Positions 43,906 to 51,919 of a DNA stretch of 64,000 nt are shown one piece after another (the stretch's first letter is position 1; each line of letters opens with the position of its first letter). The notes below the pieces were generated by a model. That model was not told the DNA's origin. It did no database searches and saw nothing but the letters and a program-made list of their open reading frames with translations. The position numbers and the translations under genes are program-made. The stretch covers positions 7,112-71,111 of the forward strand of contig CAZQAE010000021.1 of the NCBI GenBank assembly GCA_964591275.1, given 5' to 3'. This DNA is from G963674685 sp964591275. GTDB taxonomy: Bacteria; Lernaellota; Lernaellaia; JACKCT01.

Positions 43906-44283
43906 ATGAAGGCCCTGAAAACTGCGTTGTTGGTTGCCCTGGTTTTGAGCTTGGCCTTGTGCCTTGGCTTGGCTCTGGCCTGCGGCGACGATGATGATGA
44001 TGACAATGATGACGATGATACAATGGAATCTTTTTCGTCATGGTACGACGACGACGCAGATGGTGAGGCTGATTTGCAAATTCCCGAGAGTTTGATGGCT
44101 TACATGGATAGAGACTTCATGGCTCTATTAGAAATAGAACCGGATTGTGGCACCTATGAAACCCGATGCGATACTCCTTTTGGTCTTTGGGAGTGCGCCT
44201 TACAAAACGAGATCCAGATATTTCTAGGCGGCGGATGCTACTGCAGCAATGACTGTTGCTATTGCTGGGTGTCGACGTTCTAA
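43906..44283 (+). CDS. Small acidic lipoprotein with C-terminal cysteine cluster
   Basis: The 125-residue product has a lipoprotein signal (ALLVALVLSLALCLGLALAC), a GDDDDDDNDDDD linker and a soluble region of about 85 residues ending in a dense cysteine group (WEC, then GGCYCSNDCCYCW). The cysteines could form disulfides or bind metal. The first 20 residues and upstream DNA closely match the genes at 49214 and the broken copy at 44350. GGGAG precedes the ATG. Function unknown. Confidence 0.82.
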   Translation: MKALKTALLVALVLSLALCLGLALACGDDDDDDNDDDDTMESFSSWYDDDADGEADLQIPESLMAYMDRDFMALLEIEPDCGTYETRCDTPFGLWECALQNEIQIFLGGGCYCSNDCCYCWVSTF

Positions 44284-44349
44284 GGAAATCATTATCATGT
44301 CGTACAGGATTTCCCTTATATGACGACAACACAAAAAAGGAGGGAACCA

Positions 44350-44529
44350 ATGAAAGCCATGAAAAGCGCGTTGTTGGTTGCCCTGGTTTCGACCCTGGCC
44401 TTGTGGCTTGCCCTACTATGGTTGTTCAATTCCAGAATACTTTGGTTCTTAGACGAAAGGCAACAGAGTCAGAAGCACTTGAGTTCATATACACCCTACA
44501 GTTGTTTCAATTTTGCGAGGTGTTTTTGA
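44350..44529 (+). pseudogene. Truncated lipoprotein gene (signal peptide only)
   Basis: GGAGGG (44339-44344) and the first codons (MKAMKSALLVALVSTLAL) match the neighbouring acidic lipoprotein genes, but similarity stops near 44420, just before the expected lipidation cysteine and Asp linker. The remaining codons are unrelated and run into the 3' end of the convergent NTPase gene. The break marks the left border of an inserted island. Confidence 0.8.
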
Positions 44530-47500
44530 AGTGAAGGAAGAGTTTCTTTCACCGATTTGTGTAAATTGAAATCCCGCATTTTTTTATAGGCGATATTGGC
44601 ATTCTCAAAATGAGCTAAAGCTGCTGAAGGGGCTTGCAGCTGAATAGAAAGCTTCCCAACATCTATCAACAAATGGAAATAGTCTTTGTGCAAATTTGCA
44701 TATTTCGATTCGATGACCAATGGCTCCATTGTCTCCAATGCTTTGGCGAAAAGCGAATGTGCATTGCGTAGATCAAGGCCCTCCATAGATACATGTCCAA
44801 GTCTTCTCAAGGAATTGGCTAGGTCCAACCGAAGTTGTGGTGCGGCGTGTAGCTCGAAAAGTTCCTGCCGAAGTTGTTGATCCTGATGGTACCATTTATC
44901 AGACTCAATAAGATTTTGGCGCTTCAATTCCAAATCACCAAGCCGCATGTATGCGTTGCCCAGCCGCATGAGAGTTTCCGGATTCTTACCCACTTCAGCC
45001 ATGGATTGGCGGATGGAAAGGGCTTTTTCCAGACAAGCTTCTGCCATGTCGAAATCGTTAATTTGCATTAAATTGAAACCAATCTCGTTATAAGTCATGG
45101 ATAGGTTCCATTGGGCTATAGAATGTGCTTCGTCCTGCACCCCTTGAGACATGTGCTGGAGAGCCTTTTCAAAGAACTGTTGGCAGTGATCAAATTCTCC
45201 GCGTTCGCGGGCGATAGCACCTAGTTTGAGATGGCACCAAGCATAATCTCTCTGCCCTTGGGGGTATTTATTAACCGTGACGAACTGTTTGGCAATAGGG
45301 AGGCTAAGATTGAAATATTCTTCAGCCTTTTCCAAGTTGCCACTGTCAAATTCCAAGGTTCCCAACTTCCATAAGTAGACGTGAAATAGCGCCCTTCGGT
45401 CATAGAGCAAATTTCTCTTTTGAACGATGGTCAGACGCAGTTCGAGAGCCCTTTGGAACCAGAGTCTTGCTTGATCAAAATCGCCTAGTGCAACGGATGT
45501 TTGTCCGAAGCGCAGAAATCGAGTTGCTTTGGAATGGTCGCAATCGGAGGATTTTAAGTAGTTGCATTGTTGATGAGTGACTTTCAAGCCATGGTCAAAT
45601 TGGTTTTGGGCCCTTTCCAGGTCCCATTGTTTTAGAGCGAGCATCCCCAAACGATCACTGCATCCAACCAATGCTCCGAGGGTTTTGCCGCTTTCTTTTT
45701 GTAGGGCTAAAGATTCAAATAGAGCTTGGCTTTGTTCATAGTATCCTTGTGCTTGATTAAGATCCTCTTGACTGCTGGCGATATCTCCCATATCACCATA
45801 AACTTTCGCTAAGTACAAAGTTGCTTTTTTGTTGCTGCCATCCTTGGAAAGTTGCTCAAAGCGATTGAGGCATCTTTGGTAAACCTGCTCAGCTTTTTCT
45901 AAATCCCAAAGATGATGTTGATACAGGGAACCGAGTTTCGAATCAGCCACATATAAATCATTTAACAAATCTGTGTCGCTGGGCCAGAGTGCATTACCCT
46001 TCTCAGCCAACTCTACGGAATTTTTCCTCATCCGAAGAGCTTGGCGTATCAAGCCCATTCTAATCAGAATATGCGAGAGGTCACTGGTCGCAATATACGC
46101 TTGATGGTATTCTTCTGCAGTCAGTGACCGAATATTTTGTAACTGCTTCCATACGATGTGCTCCTTTTGTAGCCGCTCCGTTTTTTCTATTACCGATTCT
46201 GGAAATTTATGGGATTTTATGGATTGGGCGTCGTTCTGAAACATTTTGGCAAGGCATCCTAGGCAAGTCTCACGAAGGGGTTCTGGTAAATTGACGCTAA
46301 GGTATTCCATAATGAAATGGTGCGAATATCTATAAGAAAATTCAACGTTTCCGTCGGGTAATAAGGAAGATTCTTGTAATGAAATCAGGCTATGAGTTCG
46401 CTCAACCTCATCTAGAGACATTCGGACGGAAGGTACATTCATATTGTTTAGGTCGAAATATTCGCTTGCCACAGAAGCTAGATAACGGTCCCGAAAAGTA
46501 CGCCCTTCCATGGACCCGATCTGGAGGAGCCTATACTGTATGGCATCCTTTTCCTTTAACCGTTCGAGCCTTTGACTCACCACACATCCGGCGTCATATG
46601 GAATCTTCTTTAAACCTCCGGCGTCACATGGAATCTTCTTTTGGTTCCAGTCCCTTTCGAGGGTATCCACGGTGACACTCTCAGTGAATCGCCCTGTGGA
46701 ATCCACTTTATTGTCCTCAAAAAGGTACCGAGCGAGGTGGTCTGTGAACAGCGGTACCCCCTCTGTCTTTCCTGCAATCCATTGGATAAGTTCGGGATTG
46801 GATAGAGGTCCAAACAGCATTTTAAGTTGTTCCCTGGTAGCCTCTTCACTCATTGATCCCACTTTGAGCACCTTGTAGTTCAAGCCATCACAGGACATTC
46901 GCTCAAGTTGGCGCATAAACGAATTTGTGGGACGGTTCTCGGCTTTGGAATCCACATCGCGTAGCGCGGCCAATATCATGACCGGTTTTTTGGTGATTTC
47001 GTTTAGAAGAGCAAGAAGGATGTTCAAACTTGATTCGTCGCACCATTGAAGATCGTCAAAGGATAAAACCAAGGGGCGATGCTCATCCGCAAGTTCGGCC
47101 ATGAACTCCACGATTGAGTTTTCAAGACCTTCCAAGAGGACTTTTTGATCGGGAATATGTTTTTTTATCCATGGCTTTTTGATCTCTTTGTAGATTGAAA
47201 GACCGCCTGTAGTTATGGTTTTGGCTGGGCCGAAACCAGGAATGACAGCACCAACTGTTTCCCCAATCAAGTCCAGAATAAGGGCTCTCCCAGGACCTTT
47301 CACTCGATCATACAAGGTACCGTCTCTAAATTCAGGTAAGTGGTGGTTTTTTATCCCCTGTATCATCCGCAGCCATGGGCTCGTATCGAATTCTGCAGTC
47401 GAGGAGTCCTTGTCTGTTTCACAACTGGAGATGACGTTTTTACTTGAAGCTGCGAGCCACAAGAAAAGGGCTCTCCTGTTCTTGCGTTCGGTCGGCCATT

Positions 47501-47927
47501 CGGTTTTACTGATGTCACACAGAAATTCAAGTCGCCTCGCAATCACATCGTGAGGCCAATAATCATCTGGGTCCCAAACTTTGCTGGAGGCCAGTTGTCG
47601 GTAGAAAGCTTCCAATATCGAAGATTTGCCTGTGCCAGGTTCGCCAACAAGCAGAGTGACGGTGGGCACCTTATTTCTCACTGTAGTAGTCCACATTTGC
47701 CAAAGGGTGTCCATTTCGTCAGAACGTTGAACGAAGACGGCATGGGATGGGGCTAGGTTTGCAGATTTGGGTTTACCCTCCGTATTTGTTCTTAAGGATT
47801 CCATGGCTTCCTTGTCGAAGGTGGAACGACACTGAATGCAAAGTAAAATGGGCGTTTCTGGAATTTTGATCAAATACTGTTGGCAATTTGGGCACGGAAT
47901 CTGAGTAGTTTGGGAATTGGATTTCAA
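44496..47927 (-). CDS. Zinc-ribbon / STAND-type NTPase / TPR protein
   Basis: The 1143-residue protein starts with a zinc ribbon (Cys 12, 15, 30, 33: PCPNC and LCIQC). A linker and a P-loop ATPase follow, with Walker A GEPGTGKSS (95-103) and Walker B LVLSFDDLQWCDESS (about 286-300), sensor-like MILAALRD, and a winged-helix-like part to about 560. A long C-terminal array of tetratricopeptide repeats (about 620-1130) ends the protein. This is the layout of STAND signalling ATPases, where the repeats sense a ligand and the NTPase oligomerises; I see no separate effector other than the zinc ribbon. Base composition is AT-richer than flanks. It lies 85 bases downstream of the kinase-like gene on the same strand. 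Confidence 0.85.
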   Translation of the reverse strand: MKSNSQTTQIPCPNCQQYLIKIPETPILLCIQCRSTFDKEAMESLRTNTEGKPKSANLAPSHAVFVQRSDEMDTLWQMWTTTVRNKVPTVTLLVGEPGTGKSSILEAFYRQLASSKVWDPDDYWPHDVIARRLEFLCDISKTEWPTERKNRRALFLWLAASSKNVISSCETDKDSSTAEFDTSPWLRMIQGIKNHHLPEFRDGTLYDRVKGPGRALILDLIGETVGAVIPGFGPAKTITTGGLSIYKEIKKPWIKKHIPDQKVLLEGLENSIVEFMAELADEHRPLVLSFDDLQWCDESSLNILLALLNEITKKPVMILAALRDVDSKAENRPTNSFMRQLERMSCDGLNYKVLKVGSMSEEATREQLKMLFGPLSNPELIQWIAGKTEGVPLFTDHLARYLFEDNKVDSTGRFTESVTVDTLERDWNQKKIPCDAGGLKKIPYDAGCVVSQRLERLKEKDAIQYRLLQIGSMEGRTFRDRYLASVASEYFDLNNMNVPSVRMSLDEVERTHSLISLQESSLLPDGNVEFSYRYSHHFIMEYLSVNLPEPLRETCLGCLAKMFQNDAQSIKSHKFPESVIEKTERLQKEHIVWKQLQNIRSLTAEEYHQAYIATSDLSHILIRMGLIRQALRMRKNSVELAEKGNALWPSDTDLLNDLYVADSKLGSLYQHHLWDLEKAEQVYQRCLNRFEQLSKDGSNKKATLYLAKVYGDMGDIASSQEDLNQAQGYYEQSQALFESLALQKESGKTLGALVGCSDRLGMLALKQWDLERAQNQFDHGLKVTHQQCNYLKSSDCDHSKATRFLRFGQTSVALGDFDQARLWFQRALELRLTIVQKRNLLYDRRALFHVYLWKLGTLEFDSGNLEKAEEYFNLSLPIAKQFVTVNKYPQGQRDYAWCHLKLGAIARERGEFDHCQQFFEKALQHMSQGVQDEAHSIAQWNLSMTYNEIGFNLMQINDFDMAEACLEKALSIRQSMAEVGKNPETLMRLGNAYMRLGDLELKRQNLIESDKWYHQDQQLRQELFELHAAPQLRLDLANSLRRLGHVSMEGLDLRNAHSLFAKALETMEPLVIESKYANLHKDYFHLLIDVGKLSIQLQAPSAALAHFENANIAYKKMRDFNLHKSVKETLPSLQKHLAKLKQL
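46588..46640. repeat. In-frame 30-bp tandem repeat inside the NTPase gene
   Basis: CCGGCGTCATATGGAATCTT at 46588 and CCGGCGTCACATGGAATCTT at 46618 are tandem copies with a 30-bp period. They encode two ten-residue units (KKIPCDAGGL, KKIPYDAGCV) within the linker after the NTPase. Confidence 0.85.
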
Positions 47928-48012
47928 AAAAACTTGCTCCTATAATTCTTGACAGTCAAAAGTTCCTCTTAAGCGACTGTCCAAAAAATTGGGGGGGGCT
48001 TTACAAAATCTG

Positions 48013-48645
48013 CTAGTCCGCCAGATCGACGCAATCCGTCACCTTTTGACCGTACTCAGGCTCATCAATTCCAGAATCGCGTTCATCGATATTATTGAAT
48101 TTGATATCTGAAATTTGCTGCGCCGTTTTATTGCGAAACCTTTTAAGCCTTTCGGTTCTACTGGCATCTGTCGCTACTAAAAAGAACTTTGAAAAAGACC
48201 TTAAATATGTAACTTCGCCATGGTTTCGTATTCCATCAATTACGATCCGCTCTGGTCTTTCTTTCATCCTCATGCATTTTTTCAGACATCTTTCAACCAA
48301 CACTTGTTTCCCTTTTGATTCCCTCAACTCATTACCCTTATCTTGAAGATCCTCAGGTGAAGGATTTTTGTTTCCATCTTTTTTAAGTTCCTTACGGATA
48401 ATGTCCGAAAGTCTGCAAAGCACAAATTTGTCTTTTGTTAAACTAGCCAAGTGTTCTGCAATCGTTGAACAACCGGAACTCAACGGACCAGAAAGGCTAA
48501 TTATAATTGTTTTGGGGTCAAGAAAAGGAATATTAGTTTTTTTGCTTTGTCCGACCAGTGATTTTGTTCTTTTGGGAGTGGCTTTACTCTTAGGAGCTTT
48601 TGAAGCGGTCTTGGCAACTTTTATTCTGGTGACTTTTCTTGCCAT
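48013..48645 (-). CDS. P-loop nucleotide-kinase-like protein with H1-like basic tail
   Basis: From ATG 48645 (GGGAAGAAG upstream) the product is 210 residues. Residues 1-37 are Lys/Ala/Pro/Thr-rich (KVAKTASKAPKSKATPKRTK), like a histone H1 tail. A P-loop (SGPLSSGCST, about 52-61) is followed by LCRLSDIIRKEL, LQDKGNELRES, RIVIDGIRNHGEVTYLR, FFLVATDASRTERLKRF and GQKVTDCVDLAD. This order matches dNMP/dephospho-CoA-kinase-like NTPases and, from memory, the kinase domain found in front of anti-phage dCMP deaminases. No deaminase is present. The protein ends exactly at LAD, where relatives continue for some residues. The in-frame ATG at 48708 is a less likely start. Confidence 0.78.
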   Translation of the reverse strand: MARKVTRIKVAKTASKAPKSKATPKRTKSLVGQSKKTNIPFLDPKTIIISLSGPLSSGCSTIAEHLASLTKDKFVLCRLSDIIRKELKKDGNKNPSPEDLQDKGNELRESKGKQVLVERCLKKCMRMKERPERIVIDGIRNHGEVTYLRSFSKFFLVATDASRTERLKRFRNKTAQQISDIKFNNIDERDSGIDEPEYGQKVTDCVDLAD

Positions 48646-49060
48646 TTTCACTTCTTCCCAATATTGACTTCTAGACAAACCATAAAAGTATTTTCGGCGT
48701 GTTGTCAATAATAATGCAGTAGAGGAACTTAGACGGTATCAGACCGAACGTTTGGAGTCGTGCGCTTTCTAGTATGAGAGAAAAAGCCCGATGTCAGTAT
48801 CCGAAGGAAGGAAGATCGAACCATCCTTCAAGGCGGATGAGGTGAGCTAAATAAACGATGCTATCCCGTTGCTAGGCTAATCGTGCTTGAGATCTTATAG
48901 GCTTCCGGCGAGTGATTTTCGTGGCTTTCATTTTGACAACAAATTTGACAGCAACCCAGGCGAACATCTATGAATGGCCATGAACACGAAAACGCTGAAA
49001 GCCTTGAATTTAGAGGCTGAAACGCACTTCCATGAACAGCGGCGGACGCTAAATATTGAA

Positions 49061-49099
49061 CTACGAATCCGGCGGTCGGGGCTTCGAATCCCTCCTGTT
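49061..49099 (+). pseudogene. Degenerate tRNA 3'-half-like remnant (Arg-ACG type)
   Basis: CTACGAA fits the anticodon loop of tRNA-Arg(ACG), followed by a GGTC variable region and a T-arm-like GGGGC-TTCGAAT-CCCTC with a mismatch at the normally invariant G53-C61 pair. There is no pairing 5' half and no clean acceptor. Probably a decayed attachment-site copy; identification of the amino acid is tentative. Confidence 0.45.
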
Positions 49100-49117
49100 C
49101 TGATTAACAAAACGCTT

Positions 49118-49140
49118 TCAAAACAAAAGAATGTGCCGGT
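49118..49140. repeat. Upstream repeat of paralogous lipoprotein genes, copy 2
   Basis: AAAACAAAAGAATGTGCCGG is identical to part of 43812-43834. Similarity continues more weakly through the following 60 bases into the signal-peptide codons. Confidence 0.75.
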
Positions 49141-49213
49141 CGTTACAGTGCGTTTCCCTTCCCAATGCGACCTTGATACACTGGCGGCGGTTTGAAAAAG
49201 CTTGGAGGAATCC

Positions 49214-49717
49214 ATGAAAGCCTTGAAAACCGCGTTGCTGGTTGCCCTTGTTGCAGGCTTGGCCTTGTGCTTTGCTTGGGCGATAGCCTGCGGCGGAGGC
49301 GACGACGATGACGCCGATGATGATGCGGATGATCTGGACGATGACTTAGACGATGATGTCGATGACGATATCGATGACGACGTGGATGATGACATTGATG
49401 ACGACCTCAACGACGACTTGGACGATGACATTGATGACGACGCAGATGATGATGTGGACGACGACGTGAACGATGATGTAGACGATGACACTACGCCGGA
49501 GGATACGTGGGACAATTTCGCCGAAGGATTTTTCTCATCGTATTGCACCAGATGTCATTCCGGATATTTATATTACTCGGCAGTCCGCAATGACAGGCTC
49601 GGCATCAACTTTTGGGCAGTTGTTCTAGAGTCCATGCCTAAGTCAGCGCCCTTTCCCTCGGCGGACGAGCGCAATCGCCTGGGAGTTTGGCTGCAAAACG
49701 ACCTTCCGGAAAGCTGA
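49214..49717 (+). CDS. Cytochrome-c-like lipoprotein with long Asp-rich linker
   Basis: The 167-residue product has a lipoprotein signal (VAGLALCFAWAIAC), then GGGDDDD and about 65 residues of DDD-x repeats, then a small C-terminal domain. It holds FFSSYCTRCHSGY, a CxxCH heme c-binding motif, and ESMPKSAPFPSADERNRLGVWL, where the Met is a plausible distal ligand and the rest the final helix of a mono-heme cytochrome c. GGAGG (49204-49208) sets ATG 49214; the TTG at 49202 is in frame but upstream of the ribosome binding site. The linker could hold the heme domain away from the membrane for electron transfer. Confidence 0.82.
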   Translation: MKALKTALLVALVAGLALCFAWAIACGGGDDDDADDDADDLDDDLDDDVDDDIDDDVDDDIDDDLNDDLDDDIDDDADDDVDDDVNDDVDDDTTPEDTWDNFAEGFFSSYCTRCHSGYLYYSAVRNDRLGINFWAVVLESMPKSAPFPSADERNRLGVWLQNDLPES

Positions 49718-49789
49718 TCTCAGGCAAGAAAAGTTATGAAGTCGGCAAGGATGGCGGCTTGCCTTGCTTTCGTTAGGCGATTTAAAATT

Positions 49790-51619
49790 TTAGCGAAGCA
49801 GGTCGCTATTCGGCGCTAATAAATTTGACTGTTCAGATTCCGCCATTTTCCGATTCACCTTGTCCCGATTCGCCTCGCAACCTCGCTTCAAATCCTTGTC
49901 ATCGGCGTACTTGATGCATGTTTGAAAACACGCATGAGCCCGTTTATACTGGCCGGAATCCATCAGGAGAATTCCACGGATCTGCCGGCACAAGGCATCG
50001 TGCGGATCCAGTGCGACGCATTCTTCAAGGCTGCTGATTAGGTCCGGCATATTTCGCTGGACAAAATGAAGGCGGGACATGCTTCTGGCCGCGGGGAGCC
50101 TGCCACCCTCAAGCTCACGCAGTCGGCCAAACAACCCCGGCGCTTTTTCGTATTGTCCGCTTTTTATGTATTCGATCCCCAGAGCATCCAGCGCGAGCGC
50201 CGACTCGGGATGAATCTCAACAGCTTTTTCCAGCACTTCAAGAGCCTTGGCATTTTGCCTGGACTGCTGAAAAATATTAGCCAGGTTGAGGGATGCTTTT
50301 TCATTGCCCGGATCGATCAGCAAAATGCGCCCCAACGTTTTTCTTTGAGCCTCATGGTCGCCGGATTGAAGCTGAGCCTGCGCCAGGTTCGTCTGGGCCA
50401 CAACAGAATCCGGTTGCGTCTTGACCGCCCCGGTCCAGAGCGCAAGATCGTTTGCGTGTGATAACCCACGATGGAAGGTCCCCGCCGCGAAACATGCGAC
50501 GATAATCACCGCAGCGACGCAGGCACTCTTTTTCGATTTTGCAAAACAAAAAAATAATCCATAAGCCAAAATGGCCGAAAAACAGGCTGCGGCCACGTAC
50601 AAATATCGCTCGGCCATGCTGATCCAAAAGGGCGTAAGGATGTGTAAAAAAGGCGCGAGGGAAATGATAATCCACGCAACCAGGGTTTTGAGCCAGGGAT
50701 TGACTCGCTTTGAAATGACCATTAGAGCGGCAAGGCCAAAAATCGCCAAACCCGCCCAAAACGAAAAGGAGTGAATGGTAAGAATTGATTGGCCATAGTC
50801 CGGGCGCAGCGCCACGGGCAGGGCCAGAAGTCTTATATAGGTGAAAAAAGCTCCGAAGCCGTGCGTCGCGGAAGCCGCAAAAGAGCCGCCGAACCATTCA
50901 ACCGAATTTCCTGGCGCAACGAAAAGCCAGGGGCGAAAGCCAAAGAAAATTCCGGCCAAAATGAGCAACACGGCAATGCGCCGTAAATTGTCTTTTAGCT
51001 GATTCTTTTTCGCCAGAACGCTTTCGGCCAGGATATAGAGAGGCGCAAGAATAACCGACTCGATGGCAAACAATCCCAAGGCAAAAACGGAATACAGAAT
51101 TGCGCCCGAATATTTATGCTTTTGCATCGCCCGGTCATTGATTGCGATGCACGAAAAAACGAACAGTCCGCCGAGAATTGATTCCCGATGCCCGACGCAA
51201 TAGACCGCTTCGGAAATCGCCGGATGCGTGATGAATAGGGCTGATGCCAAAAAGGCCGCGCCGCCAGGCATCCTCCGGCGCAAAACGATAAGCAGGGCGC
51301 AAGCGGAGAGCATGTGAAGAAAAATATTTGTGAAGCCAAAACCGGCCTTCGATATTCCGTAGAGGCGAGCGTCCATCAGATAGGTCGCTGTGCTCACCGG
51401 CCTGTAGCTGTCTTCTCCGAAAGCGTAAAAATATTTTTTGAAAATAAGAAGAGGCCATGAACCAGGCGCCGCGACACTGGGATTATCGCCGACGACCAAT
51501 CTGCCGTCGTACGTGAAACTTGATGCGAAGATCGGGGCATAGGCCGCCAAAGCTAAAAGCAAAAGGAGCAGCGCCGCCGCCGGCGTCTTATTGAAGATAT
51601 TGAATTTGCCTTCAGTCAT
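49790..51619 (-). CDS. TMTC-like membrane protein with C-terminal TPRs
   Basis: From the Met at 51619 the protein has about ten transmembrane helices. It carries the TMTC/GT-C family pieces YRPVSTATYLMDARLYG, FGFTNIFLHMLSACALL and ALFITHPAISEAVYCVGHRESIL (cited in part), followed after about residue 400 by five or six TPR units (AQTNLAQAQLQSGD, ASLNLANIFQQSRQNAKA, LDALGIEYIKSGQYEKA). Eukaryotic TMTCs are O-mannosyltransferases; bacterial homologues are common in this type of genome but uncharacterised. The frame is open to 51676; neither start has a strong ribosome binding site. Confidence 0.85.
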   Translation of the reverse strand: MTEGKFNIFNKTPAAALLLLLLALAAYAPIFASSFTYDGRLVVGDNPSVAAPGSWPLLIFKKYFYAFGEDSYRPVSTATYLMDARLYGISKAGFGFTNIFLHMLSACALLIVLRRRMPGGAAFLASALFITHPAISEAVYCVGHRESILGGLFVFSCIAINDRAMQKHKYSGAILYSVFALGLFAIESVILAPLYILAESVLAKKNQLKDNLRRIAVLLILAGIFFGFRPWLFVAPGNSVEWFGGSFAASATHGFGAFFTYIRLLALPVALRPDYGQSILTIHSFSFWAGLAIFGLAALMVISKRVNPWLKTLVAWIIISLAPFLHILTPFWISMAERYLYVAAACFSAILAYGLFFCFAKSKKSACVAAVIIVACFAAGTFHRGLSHANDLALWTGAVKTQPDSVVAQTNLAQAQLQSGDHEAQRKTLGRILLIDPGNEKASLNLANIFQQSRQNAKALEVLEKAVEIHPESALALDALGIEYIKSGQYEKAPGLFGRLRELEGGRLPAARSMSRLHFVQRNMPDLISSLEECVALDPHDALCRQIRGILLMDSGQYKRAHACFQTCIKYADDKDLKRGCEANRDKVNRKMAESEQSNLLAPNSDLLR

Positions 51620-51919
51620 TTCAAGACGCCTTTTGCGTCTGCGCCAGTTGCAGTTTGGAAAAGTTTTTGCTGACACAGCTTAATCAAGGCATAACCGTTT
51701 GGCTACGGTCGGGCGTCATTCCGTTGGAATTCACTCGCCGCCCCCATCCGGCGTATCATCCTGGTTTTCACTTTCACCGACGATTAGGCCGAAATCGAAA
51801 TGCAGTTTCTGTACCGCTTCGTCTTTTGCTTCCAGCCCTTAACGTGATAAGTACTCGCAGGCTTTGTTAACCGAAGCCTGTCTTGCAACGCGGATCGACT
51901 TTCGACAAAGGTTTTTGTT

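Larger units (their letters stand above)
48709..49213. other. Right flank of the island, non-coding
   Basis: No supported gene. Short open frames (for example 48974-49195) lack ribosome binding sites. The stretch holds a tRNA-like remnant (49061-49099) and the upstream repeat shared with the 43.8-kb lipoprotein gene. Confidence 0.5.

Noticed and set aside
33904..48020. TAG reassignment to an amino acid (suggested by the DsrE and kinase-like genes)
   Set aside because: TAG is the ordinary stop of many intact genes here, for example atpF, the antiporter, both CotH genes and AbiEii, so local mutation is the simpler reading.
48974..49195. 73-codon frame between the island and the cytochrome lipoprotein
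   Set aside because: Spans the tRNA-like remnant and the duplicated leader; no start signal.
49300..49500. CRISPR-like or satellite array in the GACGAT repeats
   Set aside because: The periodicity comes from codons for Asp in lipoprotein linkers; no constant repeat with unique spacers.
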